In this document: piece after piece, positions 47,632 through 59,688 of the stretch
Numbering within the stretch: position 1 is the stretch's first letter
Layout: each line of letters starts with the position of its first letter
NCBI RefSeq assembly: GCF_007565055.1
Contig: NC_044562.1
Span: 51,966,250-52,030,249, forward strand
Direction: 5' to 3'
Length of the DNA: 64,000 bases
From: Rhinopithecus roxellana
Taxonomy: Eukaryota > Chordata > Mammalia > Primates > Cercopithecidae
The notes under the pieces: model-generated
The model's database searches: none
What the model was told of the DNA's origin: nothing
Seen by the model: only the letters and a program-made list of their open reading frames with translations
Made by a program: the position numbers and the translations under genes

Positions 47632-48847
47632 AAACTTTAATGTTTTACATTAATATTTCTGTTCCTAATACTCTGTACAAATCTGTATAAACTATGTTTG
47701 GCTTACTTTAAAAAGTTAAAAATTTTAAAAAGAACTTCACATGTTCTTGTTTCAGTCAATTCTACCAGATTATTCTTCCCCTCCAAATTAATCATTGCTG
47801 AGTTACTCTAGAGAACAGGGTTGAACTTACTAGGGTGAAGGCTCTTTCTGGAATGTCAAACAGGTATTCACCTCTGAGGCCCCTCTTACATTTGGACCAA
47901 CGTGAATTACTGTTTCAGTGAGATTTTTAGTGTTGATAAGTATCTATATAATTTTGAAGTCTAGTCCATAATATATTAACAATATATTTATCACTATACA
48001 GTAGATCAAAACTATGAATGAACTGCTAAACAATCAAAATGACTTATAAACCTCTCATATGATAGAAATGTAAATTTTACTGATGATACGTCTTTGTAGA
48101 CTCTATTTTAATGCTAAACTTTCTCTGTATCTTAGTCTACCAAAACATAGAATTGAAGTCTTCCATTGTTTATGTTTAAATACCTGCAAAAATAATGTCA
48201 AAAGTTTATGCTGCAGCTCATCTTCTCCTGCAGATTGATTATTGTTTGTGTTATATCCACTTTTTTGTGTGTTTCATCCACTGGAGACTTTGAAATTGTA
48301 AGACTCAACTCAATCGTGTAAGCTTGTTAAATCACATCCTTAAATGTGATCCTTAAGTGTGAAAATGTGCCCATTTTCAGACCAGTCCTTGTCTTGATGT
48401 GAGTTGGAATTTTTGCAGGGACACAGGAAAGGGTTGAGAATTCAAGACTTACTAAGAAATTGTTCTGTTTAATCACTATATTAAATATGTTTTCTGAAGA
48501 AATTTTGATCTTCCAAGAAGAAGTCATCAAGATCTCTTGGCCAGACTGCATATGGTAAATATATCTGTCTGGTACTGTGAATTGATTGACATTGAATACA
48601 CTGTAATGGAGGATGGTACTTGACAGCTATTCAGTGTAACCTCATCATGGTAGGGACACAGTAGAGTAGGATAAGACCAATTGACATTGTGAGCCATTCT
48701 AGGTGAGGAGCTTTCTGACAGTGTTACGTACCACATTGTTTTCTCCACAGGTCAGTTTAATTCCATATGAAACACCTGCTGAAACTCAGTGCACCTCAAT
48801 ATAGCTGAAACTGTGCTTACCTCAGTTGAATGAGAAAAACTTCACTT
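47632..48847. other. No recognised feature
   Basis: AT-rich unassigned sequence. Short minus-strand frames near 48327-48748 show no motif. Confidence 0.4.
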
Positions 48848-48859
48848 AAAAATCAGGTG

Positions 48860-48984
48860 CCAGGCGCAGTGGCTCAAGCCTGTAATCCCAGCACTTTGGG
48901 AGGCCGAGACGGGCGGATCACGAGGTCAGGAGATCGAGACCATCCTGGCTAACACTGTGAAACCCCGTCTCTACTAAAAAAATA

Positions 48985-49018
<34 letters not shown>

Positions 49019-49186
49019 AGCCGGGCGAGGTGGCGGGCACCTGTAGTCCCAGCTACTCCGGAGGCTGAGGCAGGAGAATGGCGTAAACCCGGGAGGTGGA
49101 GCTTGCAGTGAGCTGAGATCCGGCAACTGCACTCCAGCCCGGGCGACAGAGCAAGACTCTGTCTCAAAAACAAAAACAAACAAAAA
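48860..49186 (+). mobile_element. AluY, Old World monkey type, with expanded central A run
   Basis: It starts 'ccaggcgcagtggctcaagc' and has 'gcgtaaacccgggagg' and 'gatccggcaactg'. The target duplication 'aaaaatcaggtg' lies at 48848-48859 and 49187-49198. The linker after 'ctactaaaaaaatac' has grown to an A run of about 30 (about 48987-49016). The 3' tail is patterned 'aaaaacaaaaacaaacaaa'. Confidence 0.92.
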
Positions 49187-49521
49187 AAAAATCAGGTGTC
49201 TCTCTTGCACCCAGTAGCTCTCTAGCAAGGATCTAGACCACTAAGAATTCCTTGAAGACAACCTAGGACAATTTTGTTGTTGTTGTTATTTAGTACATTA
49301 TTTTATGTCTACGATCAGAAATTCGTCTTGCTGAGTTACTTGCTTTGTTTGCCTCATGTAGGGGCAGATATGAACTTACAAGAGAAGCCCAACTAGGTGA
49401 AGAATTCTGTCATGCCTATGCAGTGAGACTATGGTGGTCTCCTGGGAAATGCTCAGCACTTGATCTTTGTTTTTAAAAATCAAAAATTCAAATGGATGAT
49501 GGCATTCCCAAATGAGTTACT

Positions 49522-50653
49522 TATCGGGGGAACCCGCCCCCAATATTTCAACATAGGTTCTTTCTATTTTTCCTAAGTGTCGGCTGGTCTGAGAAATAAA
49601 GAGGAAGAGTACAAAGAGAGGAATTTTACAGCTGGTCCTCCAGGAGTGACGTCACATATCAGTAGGACTGTGATGCCCACCTGACCCAAAAAAACAGCAA
49701 GTTTTGTTAACTATTTCAAAAGGGGAAGGGGTGTACAAACAGGGAGTAGGTCACAAAGATCACATGCTTCAGAGGGCAAAAAAGGAGAACAAAGACCCCA
49801 TGCTTCTGAGGAAACAGGGCAAGGACAAAAGCAAAGATCACAAGGCAAAGGGCAAAATTAGAATTACTCATAAGGGTCTATGTTCAGCTGTGCCTGTATT
49901 GTCTTGATAAACATCTTAAATAACAGAAAACAGGGTTCAAGAGAAGAGAACTGATGTGACCTCAAATTTACCAGGGTGGGATTTTTTCCCACCCTAATAA
50001 GCCTGAGGGTACTGCCAGAGACCAGGACATATTTCAGTCCTTATCTCAACCGCATAAGACAGACACTCCCACAGTGGCTGTTTATAGACCTCTCCCCAGA
50101 AATGCATTCCTTTTCCAGGGTCTTAATGATTAATATTCCTTGCTAGGAAAAGAATTCAGTGATATCTTCCCTACTTGCACGTCCATTTATAGGCTCTCTG
50201 GAAGAAGAAAAATATAGCTCTATTCTGCCCAACCCCACAGGCAGTTAGACCTTATGGTTGTCTTCCCTTGTTCCTTAAAATCGCTGTTATTCTGTTCTTT
50301 TTCAAGGTGCACTGATTTCATATTGTTCAAACACACATGTTTTACAATCAATTTGTACAATAGTGGTCCTGAGGTGACGTACATCCTCAGCTTACAAAGA
50401 TAACAGGATTAAGAGATTAAAGTAAGACAAGTGTAAGAAATTATAAGAGTATTATTTGGGAACTCATAAATGTCCATGAAATCATCACAATTTATGTTCA
50501 GAGACTGAAATAAAGACAGGTGTAAGAAATTATAAAAGTATTAATTTGGGAAACTGATACATGTCCATATTAAAATGAAATCTTCACAATTTATGTTCCT
50601 CTGCTGCAGCTCCAGCCAGTTCCTCCATTTGGAGTCCCTGACTTCCTGCAACA
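49522..50653 (-). mobile_element. MER11-type ERVK (HML-8) solo LTR, antisense
   Basis: On the minus strand it starts 'tgttgcaggaagtcagggac' and ends 'gggcgggttcccccgata'. Between are 'gagcctataaatggacgtgc', 'cttattagggtgggaaaaaa', 'gacctactccctgtttgtac' and 'cctctttatttctcagacc'. The 1132-bp length suits MER11. An internal repeat of about 90 bp ('gtaagaaattataa' with 'acaatttatgttc') occurs twice at 50430-50600, as is normal for the family. Flanks 'gttact' (49516-49521) and 'gttgct' (50654-50659) may be the 6-bp target duplication with one change. No internal viral region remains. Confidence 0.88.
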
Positions 50654-50800
50654 GTTGCTATTTGGAGCATAGCTTCTAAGACCAATTTTTGTTAATTTTT
50701 TGTCTACATTCTAGGAACTCATGAGAGCCATGTCTTTATTAGTTGTCTTGAAAAAAAAAACAGAAACAAAGAAACAGAGAAAAGTGAGAAAATGGAAACA

Positions 50801-50846
50801 GGAAGGAAGGATGGGAGAAAGGAAGGAAGGAAGGAGAGAGGAAGAA
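50801..50846 (+). repeat. (GGAA)n-rich purine tract
   Basis: Repeated 'ggaaggaagg' interrupted by 'atgggagaaa' and 'agagag'. Confidence 0.9.
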
Positions 50847-50849
50847 AAT

Positions 50850-52678
50850 GTTTTTTTCTGGTCATTAATTTTATATCTCTTAGATTCCTCCTTCCTCTCT
50901 AGGAGTTAGTAGCATTATTTATTATCCTATATGTTGAAGGCATTGAAATTAATTGTATCAAAATTTGTAATGCCTTGTTAATATATAATTTTCCAAAGGT
51001 AAAAGTATGACTCTCACGCAAATATAAATTGAACATATGCCAATGTTTCTATTTAAATCATTAATAATGAGGGAATCAGTAAGAAGTTATGATTGGTTGA
51101 AAGAGCATTTAGAAAGTTAGATATACATAAGCAATGTTTCAATAAAATGATTGGGTTAGAAGAAAATCTAGTTGATGTCTAATGAGATTATGAATTTACA
51201 GGGTGTCTATACTGCCAAATAAAAATTTTTATTCACACCAGACAAAAATCTGCAAGTTAACAAAGCAGTCCTGCTAAACCTTGGCCCTTTAATCAACATC
51301 AAACAGTAAAATGAACTAAATGCCTTATTCTGGATACCTTTTGGTTGGCTTTGCCTTTATGTGACAGAAACAACATGCCGCCTACCTTTCTGCCTTATTT
51401 GCAAATCTCAAGAGAAACTTTCTGACACCTTCTGGGTACTGTATATTGTGGTTCTGGGTCTGCTAGTCTGTGATCTATTCCTTGCCTTATCCCTGCCCTG
51501 AAGTGCTCTGTATAATCATAGCTGAATTTTCCAGATTCCTGTCAGCTGGCTTGTGCTTGGATCTGGCCAATGGCATATAAAGTCAGGATAGGTGAGGAGG
51601 AAGGTAAAAGCCAGGGTATTCCTCTACCTCTCTGTCTGCCTTGAGAAAGCCTCTCTTATATTAGTTGTGTCTCCTCTGTGGTTCAAGATGGCTGTGGGCA
51701 GTCCCCACTGGTGTTTCTCTTTTCTGCAGAAACTCCCAAAGCCACTGGGGTCTGGTGATACTGTCTCGCTCTTTTGACCCTCCAAAAGCTTCCTGCAGTT
51801 GCTTATTTGGGGGATTCTCACTATTCCCTGGTTGTTTTCTCATCTCCCATCATCCAAATAATCAATTCCAAGAATTAAACTAAGTTTTAAATGTTCAGAG
51901 TTGTTTTCCTAGTTAGACTTTAACTACTTTATTTAGTAGTGTTTTATTTTTTATTCTTATTGTTAAGCCTTGCTAAGCAACTCAGAAGTTTATACCAGTG
52001 ATAATGCGTTCTCAAAACTGCTTCTGTCAATGTCAATATAATGCTTCAAAGATATAAAGAAAGAATTATTTACAGTGATTCTGAGAGATTATGGCTACAA
52101 AAGCTATATTTCTACAGAAGCAAGGGAAATTCTGTAAAATCAAACATGAGTTTTTGTCATTCAATTTTAGTTCTGTCTTGAAACGTAGGTATTAATACAT
52201 ACACAAAAGAAGGCAGGGAGGGAAAGAGAGAGAGAGAATCAATCAAATTAGAGTCTAAAATATTTTTATAATACATATAACAACCTTCACAATAAAAATT
52301 ATCTTCTCAAGCAATTCTTTTGACCTTGATTTGATTGCTTTTTATGCCACAAATTGCATCTCCAAAAAAATTGGTCTTTCAAGAGACTCTTCTTTAAATG
52401 ACCCAATTTTTCTATCACTGAGTATCAAGAGTAACAGAAGGACTTCTCTGCTCTCTGATAGTATCTGCCATGGAAATATTTCTGTTTTTAGATATTTTTA
52501 TGTTGTGTGATCTATTGTAATTGGAAAAATATCATGTTGACTTTTCTTTCTGTGTTTTTTTCTGTATGCATGTTTGTGTAAAAATCTATTTTTAAAAGTT
52601 TTCTTCTCTGCTAGTGCACTTTTGAAGTGTGTTGGTACATGGTACTGCATTAATTAAGAATAAATATCCCAAGCCATT
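50850..52678. other. Mostly unassigned; possible old repeat at 51540-51890
   Basis: Most of this stretch is AT-rich and unassigned. The part 51540-51890 ('ccagattcctgtcagctggc', 'ttggatctggccaatggcat', 'ccaagaattaaactaag') has higher GC and a layout like an old mammalian LTR or DNA element, but I cannot name it. Overlapping short frames on both strands there show no motif. Confidence 0.35.
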
Positions 52679-53032
52679 TGATATATTTGTGTCATCCCAA
52701 AATTTATAGGTTCAAATTCTAACCCTTCCAAGGTGATAGTAGGAGGTTGGGCCTTTGGGAGATGATGAGATCATGAGGACAGAGCTCTCGTGAATGGGAT
52801 TAGTGTCTTCATAAAAGAGGCCCCAGAGAGCTGGTTTGCTCCTTCTACCATGTGAAGTTACGGTGAGAAGACAGCCATCTATGAACTGGGAAGAAGGCCT
52901 TCACCAGATATTAATCTGCCAACATCTAGGTCATGAATTTCTGGCCTCCAGGACTGTGAGAAAGAAATTTCTCTTGTTTATAAGCCACCCAGTATATGGT
53001 ATTTTGTTATAGCAGCCTAATTGGTCTAATAT
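52679..53032 (+). mobile_element. ERVL-MaLR LTR (MLT1-like), solo, sense
   Basis: It begins 'tgatatatttgtgtcatccc' and continues 'gaggttgggcctttgggaga', 'cataaaagaggccccagaga', 'ctaccatgtgaagttac', 'ctccaggactgtgagaaaga' and 'ataagccacccagtatatgg', ending near 'ttggtctaatata'. This is a well-preserved MaLR layout, about 354 bp, with no internal region. Confidence 0.85.
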
Positions 53033-53034
53033 AC

Positions 53035-54425
53035 TACTTTAAACCATTCCTCTGTTATTTTTGGTGGAACTGGTGCTGAGATTGCTTTGCTCAGCCAATA
53101 TAGTAATAGATTTTACTGGTTTTCACCCCCTTAGTGCTTCAGGGGCACCCAAATCTCAGAGTTCTTTGCCCAGCCAACCTTTTATCTACTCACTTTCATT
53201 CTTTCTAAGCCACAATTTAATTTGATTTTTGTAAAAGTACTTAACACACTTTTTTCTTTCCTCTGATTTTGCAAAAAGAAAAAATAAAAGATAAATTCAT
53301 CCATCATTCTTTCATCATATTTCTCTTTCTCTTTTCACTTAATATGTATTTTCTTCTGTTTATCTACCTCAAACCTGAAATATGTGCCTATTTTCAGTTA
53401 GTTAAGTACATAAGCATGATATATGTGACAATATATATATAATGTGACAATATATATATATATATATATAATGTTAAATCTATTTGTTTTTACCCTTGGC
53501 TTTACCATATGCCTAAAAGAGCTTAGAACTGTATCTCAACATCAGTATCAACTTTGAATGCTTCATACTCTTTCAAAATCTTTTAAATTCAAGATGTATT
53601 TTGACGTCTTGTTTTTCAGTCTTTTAAATTTGTCATGGTCAGTGATTCCAAAACTACCAAGTAAAGGACCTGACTTCTAAGTTAAGTCACTTTCCTTGTG
53701 ACTTGGACATTTTACTTAAATAAGGCACTACATCATTAAAATTCTTTTTATTATTATCAAAAGGTATTAGTCAATTCCCCAGAAGTAAATAATCACAATG
53801 TTTTAGCTCTTTTAGTCCTTCCTTCTTTTGGAGGAAGATTTATATTTCCAAATAAAATGCTGTAGTCTTTCTTGATTTATCAATTTCTGACTTTATGGAC
53901 ATCCACAATGATAATAGAGGAAATAACTCTTGTACATTAACTTCATCAACTTACTTACTCTAATCTTCTCAAAAGAGATATTGTTTCTTATTTTGTTTTA
54001 AAGTTACTAGTGTTTATGGTAATATGACTTTGTATATATTATTCATCTGTCAATCAGATAGTGAACTGTGACTGTTTCCTATCTCATACAACTTCTTTCT
54101 TACTCCTAGATTCATAATTATTGTATCTTTTCATACATATATTTTACAATTTTATAAATGTTTGATCTGTCAAAATGAATTTCCAAACATTCTATCAGTT
54201 CCATTGGTCATTAATTCAATTTTTTCCTTTACAGGTTTCTATCACACTTCCTTTCCTCTGTACTCATACTTCAGTTTGGACTAGTTAGTTTCTAGGATGG
54301 ACACATACCTCTTATTGTAGGACTTCCCTTCCCAACTTATCTGTCTTAGATTTTCTGTTGTGTTCGTGTACTGGTCAAATGCATCTCCCCAGTGGCTTCT
54401 TGAAAAAGAGTGCATGAAAATTCAA
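53035..54425. other. No recognised feature
   Basis: AT-rich sequence apart from the TA microsatellite near 53430. No exon or nameable repeat. Confidence 0.4.
53430..53470 (+). repeat. (TA)n microsatellite with a duplicated flank
   Basis: Two TA blocks are each preceded by 'atgtgacaatatatatata'-type text, so the tract was partly duplicated. Confidence 0.9.
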
Positions 54426-54429
54426 ATTT

Positions 54430-54945
54430 TTGAAGTTGTTGAATATTTGAAAATGCCTTTATTCTTTCCTCAAACTAGACTGACAGTTTGGCTGAGTATA
54501 GAATTCTAGGTCAGACCCAGGACCATCTGCATAACATTCAGGACCCAGTGAAAAATGAAAAATGAAAATATGCACTTTCTTGCTCAAAATTATCAAGAAT
54601 TTCAAGATAGCGACAGCAGAGCACTAAGAAAAGTGTGGGGCCTTCCCAAGTGCAAGGCCCTGAGTGACTGCACAGGTTCATGCCCATGAAGCTAGCCTTG
54701 GTAGGTCCTTTCAGCATGGAGAGTCTAAGTTCTGGGAAAATGACTCTTCGATAATTTTTTCTAATTCTCTTCTGTATTCCTTATGTGTAGAACCCCAATT
54801 AGCTGGATATTAGATCTCCCAAACAGGCTCTCTAATTTTTTTCTTTATTATTCTAGTATCCATCTTGCTGTCTTTTTGTCCACTTCCTGGGATAGAAATT
54901 AGACTTTTCCCTCTACCCCTTCTGTTGACATTTTCACGTAAATTC
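54430..54945 (-). mobile_element. Old L1M ORF1/5' region, antisense, left part
   Basis: 'tttggctgagtatagaattc', 'gaaccccaattagctggata' and 'tgtctttttgtccacttcct' match antisense old L1 near the 5' UTR/ORF1. Text foreign to L1 at about 54515-54705 ('gaccatctgcataacattca', 'aatttcaagatagcgacagc', 'gactgcacaggttcatgccc') looks like a separate old element inserted in it. The L1M resumes at 57186 after the young L1. Confidence 0.6.
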
Positions 54946-57172
54946 TTTTTTTTTTTCATTATTATACTTTAAGTTCTAGGGTACATGTGCACAACGTGCA
55001 GGTTTTTTACATATGTATACATGTGCCATGTTGGTGTGCTGCACCCATTAACTCATCATCTACATTAGGTATATCTCCTAATGCTATCCCTCCTCCCTCC
55101 CCACCATAGGACCTGGTGTGTGATGTTCCCCTTCTTGCGTCCAAGTGATCTCATTGTTCAATTCCCACCTATGAGTGAGAACATGTGGTATTTGGTTTTC
55201 TGTTCTTGCGATAGTTTGCTGAGAATGATGGTTTCCATCTACATCCATGTCCCTACAAAGGACATGAACTTATCTTTTTTATAGCTGCATAGTACTCCAT
55301 GGTGTATATGTGCCACATTTTCTTAATCCAATCTGTCACTGATGGACATTTGGGTTGATTCCAAGTCTTTGCTATTGTGAATAGTGCTGTAATAAACATA
55401 CGTGTGGATGTGTCTTTATAGCAGTATGACTTATAATCTTTGGGTATATCCCCAGTAATGAGATGGCTGGGTCAAATGGTATTTCTAATTCTAGATCCTT
55501 GAGGAATCGCCACACTGTTTTCCATAATGGTTGAACTAATTTACAGTCCCACCAACAGTGTAAAAGTGTTTCTATTTCTCCACATCCTCTCCAGCACCTG
55601 TTGTTTCCTGATTTTTTAATGATTGCCATTCTAACTGGTGTGAGATGGTATCTCATTGTGGTTTTGATTTGCATTTCTCTGATGGCCAGTGATGATGAGC
55701 ATTTTTTCATGTGTCTGTTGGCTGTATGAATGTCTTCTTTTGAGAAGTGTCTGTTCATATCCTTTGCTCACTTTTTGATGGGGTTGTTTGTTTTTTTCTT
55801 GTAAATTTGATTGAGTTCTTTATAGGTTCTGGATATTAGCCCTTTGTCAGATGAGTAGATTGCAAAAATTTTCTCCCATTCTGTAAGTTGCCTGTTCACT
55901 CTGATGGTAGTTTGTTTTGCTGTGCAGAAGCTCTTTAGTTTAATTAGATCCCATATGTCAATTTTTGCTTTTGCTGCCATTGCTTTTGGTGGTTTAGACA
56001 TGAAGTCCTTGCCCATGCCTATGTCCTGAATGGTACTACCTAGATTTTCTTCTAGGGTTTTTATGGTTTTAGGTCTAACATTTAAATCTCTAATCCATCT
56101 TGAATTAATTTTCATATAAGGAGTAAGTAAAGGATCCAGTTTCACCTTTCTACATATGGCTAGCCAATTTTCCCAGCACCATTTATTAAATGGGAATCCT
56201 TTCCCCATTTCTTGTTTTTCTCAGGTTTGTCAAAGATCAGATGGCTGTAGATGTGCGGTATTATTTCTGAGGGCTCTATTTTGTTCCATTGGTCTATATC
56301 TCTGTTTTGGTACCAGTACCATGCTGTTTTGGTTACTGTAGCCTTGTAGTATAGTTTGAATTCAGGTAGCATGATGCCTCCAGCTTTGTTCTTGTGGCTT
56401 AGGATTGTCTTGACAATGCGGGGTCTTTTTTGGTTCCATATAAACTTTAAAGCAGTTTTTTCCAACTCTGTGAAGAAAGTCATTGGTAGCTTAATGGGGA
56501 TGGCATTGAATCTATAACTTACCTTGGGCAGTATGGCCATTTTCACAATATTGATCTTCCTATCCATGAGCATGGTATGTTCTTCCATTTGTTTGTGTCC
56601 TCTTTTATTTCACTGAGCAGTGGTTTGTAGTTCTCCTTGAAGAGGTCCTTGTAAGTTGGATTCCTAGGTATTTTATTCTCTTTGAAGCTATTGTGAATGG
56701 GAGTTCATTCCTGATTTGGCTCTCTGTTTGTCTGTTACTGGTGTATAAGAATGCTTGTGATTTTTGCACATTGATTTTGTATCCTGAGACTTTGCTGAAG
56801 TTGCTTATCAGCTTAAGGAGATTTTGGGCTGAGAAAATAGGGTTTTCTAAATATACCATCATGTCATCTGCAAACAGGGACAATTTGACTTCTTCTTTTC
56901 CTAATTGAATACCCTTGATTTCTTTCTCTTGCCTGATGGCCCTAGCCAGAAGTTCCAACACTATGTTGAATAGGAGTGGTGAGAGAGGGCATCCCTGTCT
57001 TGTGCCAGTTTTCAAAGGGAATGCTTCCAGTTTTTGCCCATTCAGTATGATATTGGCTGTGCGTTTGTCATAAATAGCTCTTATTATTTTGAGATACATT
57101 TCATCAATACCAAATTTATTGAGAGTTTTTAGCATGAAGGGCTGTTGAATTTTGTCAAAGGCCTTTTCTGCA
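54946..57172 (-). mobile_element. LINE-1: Young L1 (L1PA-type), 5'-truncated
   Basis: A T run and 'tcattattatactttaagtt' begin the antisense 3' end. The element stops in the RT domain at 'ggccttttctgcat', a 2.2-kb copy. A 13-bp target duplication, 'ttcacgtaaattc', lies at 54933-54945 and 57173-57185. ORF2 pieces are at 56605-57177 (RT, with 'LFADDMMVYL'), 56160-56588, 55768-56208 and 55372-55758, broken by frameshifts. Nine or so bases are lost near 56655 compared with the L1 at 42045. Endonuclease, ORF1 and 5' UTR are absent. Confidence 0.93.
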
Positions 57173-57185
57173 TTCACGTAAATTC

Positions 57186-57360
57186 GTACTGTTAATTTCC
57201 AAAAGCCCTTTCATCACCATTTGTTCCATTTAAAAAGTTGCATGTTTTTGCATCATGGATCAATCTCTTTTCTCAAAGTTTTTGTTTGTTTCTTAATGGT
57301 TCTTTTCAATCTCTATTTCAATTTATTAAGTCATTAATGTTTCAGTGGTGAGCGCCAGTA
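57186..57360 (-). mobile_element. Old L1M, antisense, right part
   Basis: 'ttaatttccaaaagcccttt' and 'ttttgcatcatggatcaatc' continue the L1M that was split by the young L1 at 54946-57172. Confidence 0.5.
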
Positions 57361-57879
57361 AAGAAATTTTTTAATCTATCAGGATTTAATGCAAACCATA
57401 AATACTCTTTTGTCTATTTCTTTTCAAACAATATAAAAATTATACGACAGTTAAATAATATAATATGACTAAGTTATTTCAGACGGGTAACACTGACCAG
57501 AAACACTTGATTGGTTCCTTGTTTAGATTCAATATGATATTACTGTTTTCTCATCTTCAAGGAGAAACAAATTGATCTAGAAAACTAAGATCTTCTAACT
57601 CTTTGAATATTTACATCTCTGGACTGTACTTGTTGATGAGGAACTCTTCAACAAACTGGAAATTACATAATGTCCATTTTTGTAGAAAAGGTTAATACCT
57701 CTTAAAGTAAAGAAATAGTTTACCTAAATTGTGACTTTGGGGTAAGGGAGAGAATAGTTATAAATTCCTTTGTACTTAAAAGAGTTTTTTCAGTCACATA
57801 TTCTCTGCCTCAATGGGATTATTTTGCTCCTTTACATGTAGACTGTAGACACATTTTTAAGAGTAATACTGTTTGCCAT

Positions 57880-58130
57880 ACTGTTTTTTCTTGTATATAT
57901 TTAAGGTATGATATTTTATATACATATACAGTGAAATGATTAGTACACTCAAGCAAATTAACATATCCATCACTTCACCTAAGTAGCTTTTTTTTGGAGG
58001 TAAAAGTACCTACAAGTCTACTCTCTGAGCAAATTTCCAGTATACAGTGCAATATTATTAACTGTAGTCCTCATGCTGTACTTTATGCCATTGGTCTCAT
58101 TTGTTTTCATTTTGCTCAATTATAGAAATT
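57880..58130 (-). repeat. L1 3' UTR fragment (L1PB/L1MA-like), antisense
   Basis: 'cttgtatatatttaaggtat', 'gcaaattaacatatccatca', 'ctacaagtctactctctgag' and 'attattaactgtagtcctca' are familiar from antisense L1 3' UTRs of that age. Confidence 0.7.
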
Positions 58131-58134
58131 GTTT

Positions 58135-59285
58135 GGGGAATTATTTACCCTATAAAATAAAGGTATCATGGAGCTTTACATTTCTATTTGCCTATATGAA
58201 AAAAATACTGGAAAAGTCTTTACGTCCATAAACTCTGCATTTTAGACTAAGTTTAGGGTTTAATTTCCTGAGCATCGACTTGCAGAATAAATAAGACTTC
58301 ATGATTTAACAGATTTTATTATCAATTTTTTATTGTTTTAGAGTCAAGCAGGACTTACTGAAAATGACACAGTAGCTTCTTGTTCTGACAGTTTCTATTT
58401 ATGCGATTTCATGCACTTCTGCTTATGGCCAGATTTTAATGTTAATATTAATATATATTATAGGTATATAATTTCTTTTAACTTTACCTCTTCTGATTCT
58501 TAGTATGGATTTCTTATGACCATATCCTTTTCACTTTTGTATTTCAATCAGATCACAAATGGGAACATTTATAGTAATGTAATAATTATAAATTATTTTA
58601 ATAAATTTTATTTATTTAATTATTATTTGTTATTCATGCTGTGTCACATGAGGGATATCCTGTGCATTTTGTATCCTAAAATTTAAAAAGGCATGCATAG
58701 ACACGCAGGATTTCTCCATATGAGAACATTGTTAGTTATGTAGGTGGTCATTTTGCAAGATTCAGTTATGTAACGATAGCTTAGAAAGTATTCAGAGTAC
58801 TTGGTTATAAAAACTGCATCATTTAACATTGAGTAACTTTTCATTTGGAATGCAGCAGTTCTATATTTGAATAAAAATACTCAATTTTCTACAACTCAGT
58901 ACTCTTTGTTCAGAAGTAGAAGTTATTTGTCTTCTGCAATTGCTTGATTTAATCACAGAACCAATAAATTGCTTTCAAAGATGGTATTGCTATTTTTGTT
59001 TCTGTCTTCTTTTAAGTGTCCTGATCATTAGAAGATAAGGAAGTCCCTTTAAAAACTAAGAATATCAAAGTGTTCTCAGCACATTTTTTCAGGCTGATTT
59101 TTAAAGTCTTATGAATTATCAGAGATTTGTGTTACTCTCTTTGGCAAAAGATCATTAGGAACTTAATGATGCTTTGGATTTTTTTTCATGTCTTTGATAA
59201 TATAACTTAGAATTGGAAATATTTTAATAAAATTGATGAAAAATTAAGATATATATCAATAGCATCTATTTAGCCCATAGCCTTT
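58135..59285. other. No recognised feature; AT-rich
   Basis: No exon or repeat assigned. The sequence is strongly AT-rich around 58430-58640. Confidence 0.45.
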
Positions 59286-59289
59286 TTCT

Positions 59290-59600
59290 TTCTTAAATTA
59301 CTGATTATATCTTTTAGCTTGTGACTTGCAAATACCTTGAAGTGCAGGCACAGGTATACACTTATGAAACCATCACCATAACAAGAAAATTAACATTATC
59401 CATTACTCTTAAAAGTTTCCTTGAACCTCTTCCTCCCTGATTCTCACTTTCTTCATTCCTAAACAACAAACAGATATAGTGCTTTCTGTCACTATTAGGA
59501 CTGTTTGCATTTTCTAAAATTTTACATAAATAGAATTCTCCTCCTCCTCAATGATTGCATCTAGTTTTGTTATAAAAATAATTTGGTCACCTAGAATGAG
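59290..59600 (-). repeat. Old L1M 3' UTR fragment
   Basis: 'acttatgaaaccatcaccat', 'aagtttccttgaacctcttc' and 'tgcattttctaaaattttac' match an L1M 3' UTR of the kind also seen at 6737-7060. The strand is assigned by analogy with that copy. Confidence 0.55.
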
Positions 59601-59659
59601 TTGGGAAGTATTTACAGTTGATCAATGTTCTGGAAAATATGTATAGAATGTTATTATAT

Positions 59660-59688
59660 CATTATTATTATTATTATTATTATTATTT
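59660..59688 (+). repeat. (ATT)n microsatellite at an Alu tail
   Basis: Nine or more 'att' units directly at the antisense tail of the following Alu, a common place for microsatellite growth. Confidence 0.93.

Noticed and set aside
50430..50600. Repeated ~90-bp block as a novel tandem array
   Set aside because: It is a normal internal subrepeat of the MER11-type LTR.
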